Shown here: positions 53,271-61,862 of the stretch, piece by piece
Layout: each line of letters begins with the position of its first letter
Position numbering within the stretch: position 1 is the stretch's first letter
Position numbers and translations under genes: made by a program
Notes under the pieces: generated by a model
The model's database searches: none
The model's input: only the letters and a program-made list of their open reading frames with translations
What the model was told of the DNA's origin: nothing
Source of the DNA: an uncultured Bacillota bacterium
Lineage (GTDB): Bacteria; Bacillota; Clostridia; Peptostreptococcales; Anaerovoracaceae
Direction of reading: 5' to 3'
DNA length: 64,000 nt
Assembly: GCA_927441425.1 (NCBI GenBank)
Contig: CAKMKG010000005.1
Location: 221,920-285,919 of the forward strand

Positions 53271-53300
53271 GATTATGACCTCTTTTTCATTTTAATTTCT

Positions 53301-53318
53301 AATTATTGCTATAATGTG
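53301..53318 (-). repeat. Island motif, copy 4 (before PD-(D/E)XK gene)
   Basis: Minus strand CACATTATAGCAATAATT, about 30 bases upstream of the GTG start. Confidence 0.5.
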
Positions 53319-53442
53319 AACTTGTTCAGCTTGATAAGAATCAGTTCAGCTAGAGTTTCTATTTTGTTTATAAGAAAAACTTAGCATTGTCAGTACTACT
53401 ATTGCTAAAAAACATATTTCTCCATTACACCTGAAAAATCTT

Positions 53443-54384
53443 TCAATTTGTACTATTCAAAGATGCTTCTTCCCATTCAAAAATTAAATCTGGATATACT
53501 TGTTTAACATCAATTTCCTTCTCTTTATCAAAGAATTCTTCGGGCAAGTTTTTGATTAACCGATATTTTGTAATTAATCCATTTCTTCTCCATTCACTAC
53601 CTAGTACAGAAATTGAGTTTAAGAACAGAAGGGCCTGCTCATGATTAGTTAACTGTGCTCGCAGTATTTTTACATAATTGTATTTCTGATTAATATTCAA
53701 ATATTGTTCAGGTTGATTATCAACGTAAGATATTGTTTGAAATAAATGCCTGTAATAATGGCCTAGTCTTGACTGATGACCTTCAAACGGCGTAAATTTC
53801 AATTTCCTCCTTTGCTTTACCTCATCTCTTGTTGCCTGTAGTTCAAAAGATTCAATAATGGCTTCTATGAAATCTTCATTATATTGTTTGAGTGCGCATT
53901 TTAGTATTCTTGAAGAATTCGGTCCAACTCCATAAAAGAATACACAATATGCAATATTATATTTATCTTCTTGTGTAAGTATAAAAGTATTTTGGCATGC
54001 TAGTTTATCAATTAATAAAACGATCTCCCTGTATTCTCTTATTAAGACTACAAAGATTTTTTTACCAACATCTCTCCCGATAAAAATTTCAAGAACATTC
54101 TCTCTATGAAGACGAATCATTTCAAAAAATTTATTCTCAAATTTTTCAACATACTGTGATTCTCTCTGAAACTTCAAAGATAATAGAATCAATAGGATAC
54201 TAATAAATGAAAAGCTTGTTCCTAAGAACCCCCCAAGAAAAGCTCCGAATTGGCCAGCATTTTCAGCATTAATACAAGGGCCTTGAAATGCTTTAGATAA
54301 TAAAAACAGACTTGGTATAGCGAACGCAATAAGTATTAAAGCTAAAATAACTAGTAAATTTTTAAAGGACTTATTAATCTTCAT
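53443..54384 (-). CDS. Putative phage abortive-infection protein (putAbiC-like), membrane anchored
   Basis: 313 residues. Two transmembrane helices at about 9-30 and 48-70 place the N-terminus in the membrane; the remaining 240 residues are cytoplasmic and helical. GHQSRLGHYYRHLFQTISYVDN near 200-225 is the conserved block of the 'putative phage abortive infection protein' family named after lactococcal AbiC. Mechanism unknown in the family. It stands alone, with motif copy 5 about 115 bases upstream. Confidence 0.75.
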   Translation of the reverse strand: MKINKSFKNLLVILALILIAFAIPSLFLLSKAFQGPCINAENAGQFGAFLGGFLGTSFSFISILLILLSLKFQRESQYVEKFENKFFEMIRLHRENVLEIFIGRDVGKKIFVVLIREYREIVLLIDKLACQNTFILTQEDKYNIAYCVFFYGVGPNSSRILKCALKQYNEDFIEAIIESFELQATRDEVKQRRKLKFTPFEGHQSRLGHYYRHLFQTISYVDNQPEQYLNINQKYNYVKILRAQLTNHEQALLFLNSISVLGSEWRRNGLITKYRLIKNLPEEFFDKEKEIDVKQVYPDLIFEWEEASLNSTN

Positions 54385-54500
54385 ATTTTCTCACCTTTTT
54401 TCAAAATTCTTTTCTTATAGCAGTGATTGAAGTTGCATCTTTGTCAAACAACTTCGGCATTAGTCCATTTAGTCCCATAGGATATATCTTATTGATATTT

Positions 54501-54517
54501 ATAATTGCTATAATGCG
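54501..54517 (-). repeat. Island motif, copy 5 (before putAbiC gene)
   Basis: Minus strand CGCATTATAGCAATTAT, about 115 bases upstream of the putAbiC-like start. Confidence 0.5.
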
Positions 54518-54598
54518 CAGTTCGGATTTGGCTCCATAATATCTATAGGGTATTGCTCCTTGGCAGCATAATTTACGCCGATTCAAATCGCTGATCAT

Positions 54599-55299
54599 CT
54601 ATATATTTACTTGTGTGAGGATCTCCGTTACCAGTTCTTCGGCCCTTATAAATCTTTGCTGATAAGTGCCAGTTATGCAGTGGTATGTAATTCCATTCTC
54701 ATCTAAGATGTCTTTTATCTGTTCACTGAATTTTATGCGGTTCTCTTCGATCTCCTTGTTTCTGTTGCCGTCTCGAACAAATTCGACATCGGGCTCAAGG
54801 AAGAGAACCAGGTCATATGTATTTATGCCGCTAATTGCATCGGCCAATATTTCGTTTTTTCGTTTTTGGTCAGGTTCCTGCTCCAGAAAATTGAGATAAA
54901 ACTTCGTAATCTGGCAGTCGGTATCTTCAAATAAAACGCGATTGCTGTACTGAAGAGCCTCCAGCTCAATGAGTTTATGCTTTAATAATATCTCGGTGAG
55001 GTCCTCGGGGAGCATCAGTTTATCAGTTCCCGATTTTTCAGATAGGTGCTTCCCTACCTCCTCAATATAGTTTGTGTTAAAATGCAGTGATAGATTTGCC
55101 GCTAATGTCGACTTCCCAACGCTTTTCCCGTCAAAACGACACAGATAACACCCGTTGTTGAGGCTATAATACCGATTGCAGTATCCCCCATAATTATGGA
55201 TAAGGCTGTAATAGCTATCGTCGTGAAAGCCAGCCAGAAGACTTCTGCCTTTCTCCAGCCATACACTTCATTCTTAAAGACTTCTCTGAATTTTTCCAT
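54599..55299 (-). pseudogene. pnuC'-'nadR fusion remnant (NAD salvage)
   Basis: The frame from 55299 encodes EVYGWRKAEVFWLAFTTIAI and STTGVICVVLTGK, the start of a PnuC nicotinamide riboside transporter, then stops after GSRH at 55102. Two bases out of frame, the sequence continues as DGKSVGKSTLAANLSLHF and on through TDCQITKFYLNFLEQE and FLEPDVEFVRDGNRN to 54599, the ribosylnicotinamide kinase domain of NadR. So most of PnuC and the N-terminus of NadR are deleted, the join being inside a VVLTGK word both proteins can contain. The kinase part after residue 1 of MLPEDL lacks the P-loop in its own open frame. Not expected to work. Confidence 0.65.
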
Positions 55300-55451
55300 T
55301 TACTCGTGACCTTCTCTCCTTGATTATTAAACTGAATTCAAATACTCCATCAGAAATTTGTGAACATAACGGGGAATTAATAATGCCTACGGCAAATATG
55401 GATAATGGGAAGTTCAATTTAACCTTTTAAGTCAAGAGAAAAGAATTTGTT

Positions 55452-55739
55452 TTACTCCTCGTTTAATAAATCGTCTTCTTCATCTTCATCCATTCCATTA
55501 ATACGTTTACAAAGATCATCGAAAAGTTCTTTAAAATAAACTAAAACATTCTTATCGATATTTTTTTCATTTTTGGATTCTACAGTTAATTTATCACCAC
55601 TTTTATAATCAAGTATTTCGTAAATTGTTTGAGCTGAAATTTCTCTTGATTCTTCCTTAATTTCACATTTTAACGCTTCATTTAAAAACACAGAAATGCT
55701 TTTATCCTCATTCATAACAAGCTTAATTGTTTTTTCCAT
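55452..55739 (-). CDS. Small acidic protein, partner of the PHP-ATPase
   Basis: 95 residues, overlapping the end of the PHP-ATPase gene by 17 bases, so translation is coupled. N-terminal half is beta-like (TIKLVMNEDKSISVFLNEAL), C-terminal half helical with a strongly acidic tail (MDEDEEDDLLNEE). Not recognised. Acidic tail and coupling fit an antitoxin, inhibitor or DNA-mimic regulator of the ATPase; this is a guess from layout. Confidence 0.65.
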   Translation of the reverse strand: MEKTIKLVMNEDKSISVFLNEALKCEIKEESREISAQTIYEILDYKSGDKLTVESKNEKNIDKNVLVYFKELFDDLCKRINGMDEDEEDDLLNEE

Positions 55740-58017
55740 AAACTTTCAACCTCTTTTCTATAGATTCTTTACCACCATCCATATTGTCTGCAATTATTTG
55801 CAAGATGTCGGTTGTTTCATCCTCATATTCAAGGCATCCACTTTTAAACGTTATGCTTTTATCATCATTATGAATATAAATTACATTATCGACATCAAGA
55901 TTAACTACAAGAAGTGGATTGTGAGTAACAAAAATTAACTGTTTCGTGTCTCTTATTGAGTTAAAATACTTAATTAATTGGTTACTGATGTTATTATTTG
56001 ATATATTATCTTCAGGTTGATCTATGATCAACACATTCCATTCTTCGCTGTCCTGTGTGTAATATTTGAAGAATGATAGTGACATTTCTCCTAATGTATT
56101 TCCAATGTGTTTATCTGCGCCATCTGTAATATATTCTTTAATTTGAGTGGCTTCATTTATAAACTTCTGATAATTAGTATCCCACTTACTTTGGATATCT
56201 GATTCAATACTGCAATTACGTAACGCGCTCACGAATTCAGAATTAGTATTTATTTGAGTAATTGCTGTAAGTGAATTATAATCTTTGTTAAACATAATGT
56301 TCATAAAACTTTCTAGCATTAATGTGTTATTATAATTTGCCTCTCTATTAAAGCAAAAGCCACCTTTTGCATTTTTACTAGATCCCATACAAATTTCTGG
56401 TACAGTTATAGATGCAACCTCCTTTGAATTTAGATCAATAGTCTTAATGATTGCACCAATTAATCGTTGCTTTTTATCGGCATAATCTTTTATCTCTTTA
56501 TCTTTTGAAGTTGAATTCTCACTAACTTTAATGCTATATTCTGTTATGCAACTATGAATAATGTTTTTCACTTTTGATTCAATTTCAATAATGCTCCATT
56601 TAGTTTTAATTTTCTTATATGCTTTTGTTAAGCTACTTTCTGCAATCGTAATGTCTTCTAAGTATTCTACAAAATATCCTTCTGATTTGATAACTTTCAA
56701 GTCTTGTATTATTTTACGCAATTTTTTTAATGGATCGTCATGTACATTTCTAATACTATCAAAGCCGTCCTGACAGATAATATTAATATAATAATTCTTT
56801 TCTTCCAAATCAGGATTGTACTTAATATAATGATTTTTTAATGAGTCAAGAGCAGTCTTTTGACGAATTCTGATTGAAATATTGTCTTTTAACAATTCCG
56901 CAAATTGCTTATATTTCTCCATAAACTCAGTATCATCAAGTTCTTTAAAATTGCTTTCGCTACCCGAAGCAAATAAAGTCTTGTTATTGAATTTATTAAT
57001 AATATCTCCCTGACCAATATATTTAACTTTTGTGAGATCAACAGTATTTATATGGTCCATTTGACTTTTCTTAATTATATCCTTAACAAAAGCATCATTT
57101 GTCTTATTATTAATAAATTTAAGTAATGTTGATTTCCCTGAGCCATTTTCACCTATAATTGCATTAATGCCGTTTTTAAATGGTATTTCCTCTCCGCCTA
57201 TCTTAATTCCCTTCAAATACAAAACATTGTTGTTTTCCCGACAATTAAATCTAGTTTCAGGTGATGTAATTGCCATTAATAAACCTTTAAAGGTAGGTAA
57301 AATCTTTGCTTTTGAATGATAAAAATCAGCGTTTCTATTAATACAATCATGATCGGGATAACAACTCCACATATGACAATCGCTACCCGTTACTAAGCTA
57401 ACAGGTGACGGTAGTTCTTTTAAGTTGTCAATTAATATTCCTTGAACTTTGGGTTTTTGATATTCAAGTGCATTGATATACCCAACTTTGATTATTTCTT
57501 CAACATCATCTGATGAATCACTAAGAGAGTTATGATGTCCATTATGGTTGTTAATGTCTTTTCTTTGGCACGCAATCAAAATAGTATTTAATCCAATGCT
57601 ATATAGCAGCTGCTCAAAGCTTTCTTTGTTATAATAGGCATCTTTATCAGTAAGAAGGTTCTTATTGATTTCATCGTTAATCTTCTTATAATTCGCTACA
57701 TCGTTTTTGCTATCAAAGATTGTTATTATATGACATTTCTCCATCGCTTCGTCTATTTTAACGTCGAATTCTACGCCAGCTAGAACAGCTTTCACATGCT
57801 CATATTCGCAATGTGGAGCAGATAGTATTTTATTGATCTCTTCATATAATTCTATATTAAAGCGGTTATGGTCAGTTATAGAAAATAACGCAACTTGATT
57901 CTCATTCAATTTTGTGAGCAACGTCCTAATATTAGCAGTTGTACTGTCATCAACAATATTCTTATCTTCTTTATAATTACTAGCTATTGAGTGAATATGT
58001 AAGTCAAACTTAATCAA
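55723..58017 (-). CDS. PHP phosphoesterase - ABC/AAA ATPase fusion (TrlF-like)
   Basis: 764 residues from TTG 58017, chosen for AAAAGGAGG seven bases upstream. N-terminal PHP domain (1-260): FDLHIHS, SITDHNR and GSDCHMW carry the metal-binding His/Asp residues. Then an SMC/ABC-type ATPase: P-loop INAIIGENGSGKSTLL at about 285-300, a long helical region, signature-like LGEMSLSFF, Walker B VLIIDQPEDNIS and switch FVTHNPLLVV. This combination occurs in TrlF-type proteins and in OLD/PrrC-like defence ATPases. ATP-gated nuclease or phosphoesterase action on nucleic acid or nucleotides is inferred. Forms a two-gene unit with the 95-residue partner; motif copy 6 lies about 70 bases upstream. Confidence 0.85.
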   Translation of the reverse strand: MIKFDLHIHSIASNYKEDKNIVDDSTTANIRTLLTKLNENQVALFSITDHNRFNIELYEEINKILSAPHCEYEHVKAVLAGVEFDVKIDEAMEKCHIITIFDSKNDVANYKKINDEINKNLLTDKDAYYNKESFEQLLYSIGLNTILIACQRKDINNHNGHHNSLSDSSDDVEEIIKVGYINALEYQKPKVQGILIDNLKELPSPVSLVTGSDCHMWSCYPDHDCINRNADFYHSKAKILPTFKGLLMAITSPETRFNCRENNNVLYLKGIKIGGEEIPFKNGINAIIGENGSGKSTLLKFINNKTNDAFVKDIIKKSQMDHINTVDLTKVKYIGQGDIINKFNNKTLFASGSESNFKELDDTEFMEKYKQFAELLKDNISIRIRQKTALDSLKNHYIKYNPDLEEKNYYINIICQDGFDSIRNVHDDPLKKLRKIIQDLKVIKSEGYFVEYLEDITIAESSLTKAYKKIKTKWSIIEIESKVKNIIHSCITEYSIKVSENSTSKDKEIKDYADKKQRLIGAIIKTIDLNSKEVASITVPEICMGSSKNAKGGFCFNREANYNNTLMLESFMNIMFNKDYNSLTAITQINTNSEFVSALRNCSIESDIQSKWDTNYQKFINEATQIKEYITDGADKHIGNTLGEMSLSFFKYYTQDSEEWNVLIIDQPEDNISNNNISNQLIKYFNSIRDTKQLIFVTHNPLLVVNLDVDNVIYIHNDDKSITFKSGCLEYEDETTDILQIIADNMDGGKESIEKRLKVYGKNN

Positions 58018-58087
58018 ATTAATTCCTCCTTTTAATAACATAGCAACTTTTAGAATAAACAGCCTTAAACCCCATCTCAGCTTCGTG

Positions 58088-58103
58088 TTATAGACATAAT
58101 ACC
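58088..58103 (-). repeat. Island motif, copy 6 (before PHP-ATPase gene)
   Basis: Minus strand GGTATTATGTCTATAA, about 70 bases upstream of the PHP-ATPase start; the weakest match. Confidence 0.4.
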
Positions 58104-58356
58104 AAAAAAGGTAATACTTCTCAAAGCATCACCCCCATTTGCCTTTATAAATCTTATTAACTAATTCTACGACTATTTTTTCCATAATTCAACATATTTA
58201 CTTTCATCAATAAAGTATATTAATTCTTACAAAATTCAACTTTTTAGGCACCATTCACTTTCATTGGCTAGATCTTTTATCATTTTAAAACGTACAGACT
58301 ATACGATTGTTTAATTCAAACAGCAATTTGTAATTTTAAGATCAATAATCCAAGCC

Positions 58357-58385
58357 CGTCAAACTCCTGTCCAGCTTGCTGACGC
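58357..58385 (+). repeat. 29-bp direct repeat, copy 1
   Basis: CGTCAAACTCCTG followed by TCCAGCTTGCTGACGC; 26 of 29 bases equal copy 2 at 58566, with the last 17 identical. Confidence 0.8.
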
Positions 58386-58443
58386 GTAAGCCTTTGGCCT
58401 CCAGCTCGCTCCGCTCGCTGCTGTACGCTACGCTGTCCCATTT

Positions 58444-58467
58444 TTATTACAGCTAAAGCTGTAATAA
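58444..58467. other. 11-bp perfect hairpin
   Basis: TTATTACAGCT-AA-AGCTGTAATAA between the two 29-bp repeats; outer CCCAT/ATGGG bases lengthen the stem. Lacks a T-run on the plus side. Confidence 0.6.
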
Positions 58468-58565
58468 TGGGCAATCAATGGCTCGTATCCGCTCAGGGAA
58501 AAACATCACCGTTGTTTTTCTTTTCATTCACTGCTCTTTTTAGTTCTCATTAGAAAATATTAATT

Positions 58566-58594
58566 CGTCGAACTCGCGTCCAGCTTGCTGACGC
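58566..58594 (+). repeat. 29-bp direct repeat, copy 2
   Basis: CGTCGAACTCGCG followed by TCCAGCTTGCTGACGC; 209 bases after copy 1. Confidence 0.8.
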
Positions 58595-58781
58595 AAGCTC
58601 CGTAGGGGGCTCTGCCCCACTCTCGGCGGCATCATACGATGCCTGTCACCCCCGAAGCGGTGATCCGCAAATCGCCCGATTCCAGCCCTCATAGCTTAAC
58701 GGCGATATACTCTAATCAGGAGAGATGCTCTCTCCCGATACCCTCTCTGACGCTCGTTCGCCCCATACTGTCCTTGATCAA

Positions 58782-58826
58782 AAAATTTAAAAACCGCTCT
58801 GTTATGAGCGGTTTTCTAAATTTTTG
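58782..58826. terminator. Strong bidirectional terminator at the island edge
   Basis: AAAACCGCTC-TGTTAT-GAGCGGTTTT, flanked by AAAATTTA and TAAATTTTT which extend the pairing. Works on both strands. Confidence 0.85.
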
Positions 58827-58899
58827 TATACCCCGAACAAGAAAGCTAACATTAAAAACACACTAATTTCAGTGCTTTTAAAAATTTTGACCTCTACTT

Positions 58900-59022
58900 T
58901 CAAAAAATCAATTTTCTTTTGCGAACGGAGAACCCCACTCCAATAATTATCAATATTTGAACCACTACAGTCATCAGAATTATCGCTTTTACGTGGCCTG
59001 AATAGACAAAAAATGATTTCAT
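58900..59022 (-). CDS. Possible 40-residue single-helix membrane peptide
   Basis: MKSFFVYSGHVKAI, a hydrophobic helix (ILMTVVVQILIIIGVGF) and a basic end (RKRKLIF), followed by TGA. No clear ribosome binding site, so it may be the tail of a lost gene or chance. Confidence 0.25.
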   Translation of the reverse strand: MKSFFVYSGHVKAIILMTVVVQILIIIGVGFSVRKRKLIF

Positions 59023-59205
59023 GTGAATCTATTGTGCCTTGGCGGAGGGGTATTTTTCTCAAAATCAAATCACAATAATCCGTATTTTGAGTCCTATCTC
59101 TCTTTCATATACAATACTAAAATTATATTTTATAAGATTGCATATGAAATTTGAAGGTGCTATTTCTTCGTATGATCAGTTTTAAATCGCAAGTGCATAA
59201 ACGAC

Positions 59206-59772
59206 CTATTCCAATCTTCCCCATTTCATCTCGTTGCCTTCTGAGTCGTATTTTTTGCGTTTCGCTTTTACCACGTCCATCGTAATTCGATAAACTCGAG
59301 TATATTTTTCTCCTGAATTTATTGCATGCTGGAAATAGGACATTTTATCAGGTGTATATTTACGGCAAATGAGTTTTAAAGCATGTATCTTTTCATCTGT
59401 ATCCAAGACTTCTTGTATCTTACCGTCTACAATTGCAGACTCGAACTCAGTTGTGAATACACTGCTAATCAGTTGCACCGTTTTCTCTTCATTTTTAGTC
59501 ATTTCATCTAGTTGAGATGTTGTAAAAAGATTCGGTACATGAACCTCTCCAACGAAGACAATCTTAACTTGATTATTGCCTGAGAACAAATCAACTTTTG
59601 TTCCCTCTTTTGCCGAATGAAAGTATAGAAGCTCATCATCTCGAACTATCGATAACGGAATGCTATATGGCGTACTGCTTCCGGTATCAAGAATTGAAAG
59701 CACACCGTAGCGTGATCGATCAATAACTTGTTTTGCGAACTCTGTATTCATCTCTCTATCTTTTCTTCTCAT
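59206..59772 (-). CDS. Pyridoxamine 5'-phosphate oxidase-fold flavoprotein (NimA-like)
   Basis: 188 residues. RRKDREM at the N-terminus, then YGVLSILDTGSSTPYSIPLS and LYFHSAKEGTKVDLF are the FMN-binding blocks of the small PNPOx-like family that includes nitroimidazole reductases. YTRVYRITMDVVKAKRKKY closes it. Probably a flavin- or heme-binding redox protein involved in detoxification. Next to CGGC protein and near Hcp, it fits a nitrosative or redox stress neighbourhood. Confidence 0.85.
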   Translation of the reverse strand: MRRKDREMNTEFAKQVIDRSRYGVLSILDTGSSTPYSIPLSIVRDDELLYFHSAKEGTKVDLFSGNNQVKIVFVGEVHVPNLFTTSQLDEMTKNEEKTVQLISSVFTTEFESAIVDGKIQEVLDTDEKIHALKLICRKYTPDKMSYFQHAINSGEKYTRVYRITMDVVKAKRKKYDSEGNEMKWGRLE

Positions 59773-59806
59773 TTAAACAATTCAGCCCCCTTAAACTAGC
59801 AACATA

Positions 59807-60139
59807 CTAATGTGTATAGTCAATGATTCTTATCTCATTTCCTACCTTTTTTTCAATTGCAGCTATCATTTGCTCTGCGTGAGGACAAGCAAATCCTATT
59901 GGATTTCCTCTAGTTATACACGATGCTAGAACGATTGTGTCTGCTCCTCTTTTAACCATCTCCGCAGCTCGAGTAACTGCCTTTTTTCCAGGACATCCAC
60001 CACAAGTGGTGAGACCAACAACTTCAATGTCCTCTTCAATGTTTTCGAAGGCTATCTTTTTTGTGTTCATTACTTTAAAACAAGTGGTCGCAGGACACAT
60101 ATCCTCTGTTTGCATACACCTGATTAAGCCTACTTTCAT
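59807..60139 (-). CDS. CGGC-domain protein
   Basis: 110 residues from ATG 60139, with GTGAGGT as ribosome binding site. KVGLIRCMQTEDMCPATTC at the N-terminus and LTTCGGCPGKKAV in the middle give the CGGC domain its conserved cysteines; LASCITRGNPIGFACPHAEQM adds two more. Thought to bind metal or a cluster; function not established. Starts 35 bases before the PNPOx gene, likely same transcript. Confidence 0.85.
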   Translation of the reverse strand: MKVGLIRCMQTEDMCPATTCFKVMNTKKIAFENIEEDIEVVGLTTCGGCPGKKAVTRAAEMVKRGADTIVLASCITRGNPIGFACPHAEQMIAAIEKKVGNEIRIIDYTH

Positions 60140-60177
60140 ATTCTTATACCTCACTTAAATCAAATTGTATTCCTAAA

Positions 60178-61824
60178 TTATATTTTAAACTTACCTACAA
60201 TTTTTGTTAACTCATCTGCCATTTCATTAATTGAATTTATATTTGCAGAAACTTCTTCAAAGGATGCTGTTTGCTCTTCCACTGCTGATGCAACATCTTG
60301 AGTATTTCCAGAGTTTTGGACCGCAACTCCTTGAATATCTTTTGCCGAATGGGTAATCACATTAAACTCATCATTTACCTTAGTTGAGATTCCCATTATT
60401 TCTTGTGATTCATTCAAAGTAACTGTCGACACGTTTAAAATCTCTTTTAGCTCAATTTTCAATGTCTCCATGGACTGCTCTTGAATTTTTGTTTTATCGA
60501 CTAACTCATCCATTGAGGTTTTTACATTCATTGTTTTATCACCAATGCTCATGACAATTTCACTAATTTTTTTCGCTGATACCGATGTTTCTTCAGCTAA
60601 TTTTCTTATTTCATCTGCAACAACAGCAAAGCCACGTCCTGCTTCTCCAGCTCTAGCAGCCTCAATAGATGCATTAAGGGCAAGTAAGTTTGTCTGTGAA
60701 GATATACTGTGAATTAGGTCTACAATTGCTTTAATTTCTTCAGAAGATTGATTTAAGTCTTCCACCGTATTGGAAGCTGACTTTATGGAATTCACAAACA
60801 TAGCGAGCTCATCTGATTGAGTAGATACTTGTCGATCACCATTAAGAACAGATTCTTGAGATCTCTCAGATGATTTAAGCGTCTGAAGTGCTTTGTGAGA
60901 AACATTTTCAATATCCAGCTTAATCTTTTCAACTAGGGAATTCAATTCTTCGAGCTTCGTGTTTTGAAGTACGGAACCCTCTGCCACGTCCATAGATGAC
61001 ATTGCAATCATTTCCGTGGATTTTGTAAGTTCTTCGGTTGTATTGGTTATGGCATTCATATTGTCTGATAAGACAATGGATATCTTTGAGATTTCTTTTA
61101 CGATGCCGTGAATATTACCAATAAATTTATTGAAATAGTGTATCATCTCAGCTGTTTCATCTTTGCTTTTACTTTCAATTCGTTTGGTTAAATCACCATT
61201 TCCCTCTGACAAATCTTTTAAGTCTTCAATTAGGGCATTAATTGGATTTCGAATTCCCTTATTAAGAAGCATGAAGGATAGAATACCCACAAACAATGCA
61301 ATTACCAAGAGAATGCCATTAGTCACTTTAGCCGCAGCAACCTTTGAACTTGAGTATTCTGAGTAGCCTGTTACCATGTCATTGATTGCGTTAACGTATT
61401 CTGCGACTTCAGCATTTATAAGCTGCAAGGCCATTTTATCCCCACTATTTAAGATGCTTGTATAGGCACCCTTATAAGAACTATTCCATTTTTCTATTAT
61501 TTGTGTTAATGAAGCCTTTGTCTCTTCATGTGCCATGACAGTGAGACCTTTTTCGGTATTTCCTTCTGTAACATCCTTAAGAATGATATCAAATTGATTA
61601 ATACTTTCTTCAAGAATCTTCTTGGATTCTTGGTCATTTGTATTCACAACGATGTTGGCAAGTTGAGCCATCTTATAACTTGAAGCTCGTAATTTACCTG
61701 CATGGTTAACAAAATTCGCATCACTTTCCATCGCTTGATAAGTCATATAATTAATGCCCACCATTGCCACCGAAAAAAGTATTAAAAGTCCAAAAGTCAT
61801 AAGTAATTTATGCTTTATTTTCAT
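60178..61824 (-). CDS. Methyl-accepting chemotaxis protein with PilJ/NarX-type sensor
   Basis: 548 residues. Helix at 8-27, an all-helical extracellular domain (about 30-165) containing [20 protein letters not shown], the PilJ/NarX nitrate/nitrite-type four-helix sensor signature, second helix (about 172-192), HAMP ([20 protein letters not shown]) and a signalling domain with [20 protein letters not shown] and [26 protein letters not shown] site. The upstream gene encodes a diguanylate cyclase with a homologous sensor, so both likely read the same ligand. Short intergenic distance (38 bases) suggests one operon. Confidence 0.92.
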   Translation of the reverse strand: MKIKHKLLMTFGLLILFSVAMVGINYMTYQAMESDANFVNHAGKLRASSYKMAQLANIVVNTNDQESKKILEESINQFDIILKDVTEGNTEKGLTVMAHEETKASLTQIIEKWNSSYKGAYTSILNSGDKMALQLINAEVAEYVNAINDMVTGYSEYSSSKVAAAKVTNGILLVIALFVGILSFMLLNKGIRNPINALIEDLKDLSEGNGDLTKRIESKSKDETAEMIHYFNKFIGNIHGIVKEISKISIVLSDNMNAITNTTEELTKSTEMIAMSSMDVAEGSVLQNTKLEELNSLVEKIKLDIENVSHKALQTLKSSERSQESVLNGDRQVSTQSDELAMFVNSIKSASNTVEDLNQSSEEIKAIVDLIHSISSQTNLLALNASIEAARAGEAGRGFAVVADEIRKLAEETSVSAKKISEIVMSIGDKTMNVKTSMDELVDKTKIQEQSMETLKIELKEILNVSTVTLNESQEIMGISTKVNDEFNVITHSAKDIQGVAVQNSGNTQDVASAVEEQTASFEEVSANINSINEMADELTKIVGKFKI

Positions 61825-61862
61825 TTTGAATAGCCACCTTTCATGTCGATTATTTTATTGTT

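Larger units (their letters stand above)
58018..59205. other. 1.2-kb gene-poor right edge of the island
   Basis: 58018-58340 is AT-rich leader sequence with no gene. 58340-58790 is GC-richer, with direct repeats, hairpins and short broken frames in every direction; it looks like debris of a mobile element. 58790-59205 holds one possible 40-codon gene. No tRNA, integrase or transposase fragment was recognised. Confidence 0.6.

Noticed and set aside
54401..54598. 65-codon minus-strand frame between putAbiC and the nadR remnant
   Set aside because: No ribosome binding site or recognisable sequence; island motif copy 5 lies inside it.
58639..58866. 75-codon plus-strand frame at the island edge
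   Set aside because: Runs across the direct-repeat debris and a terminator; no start signal.
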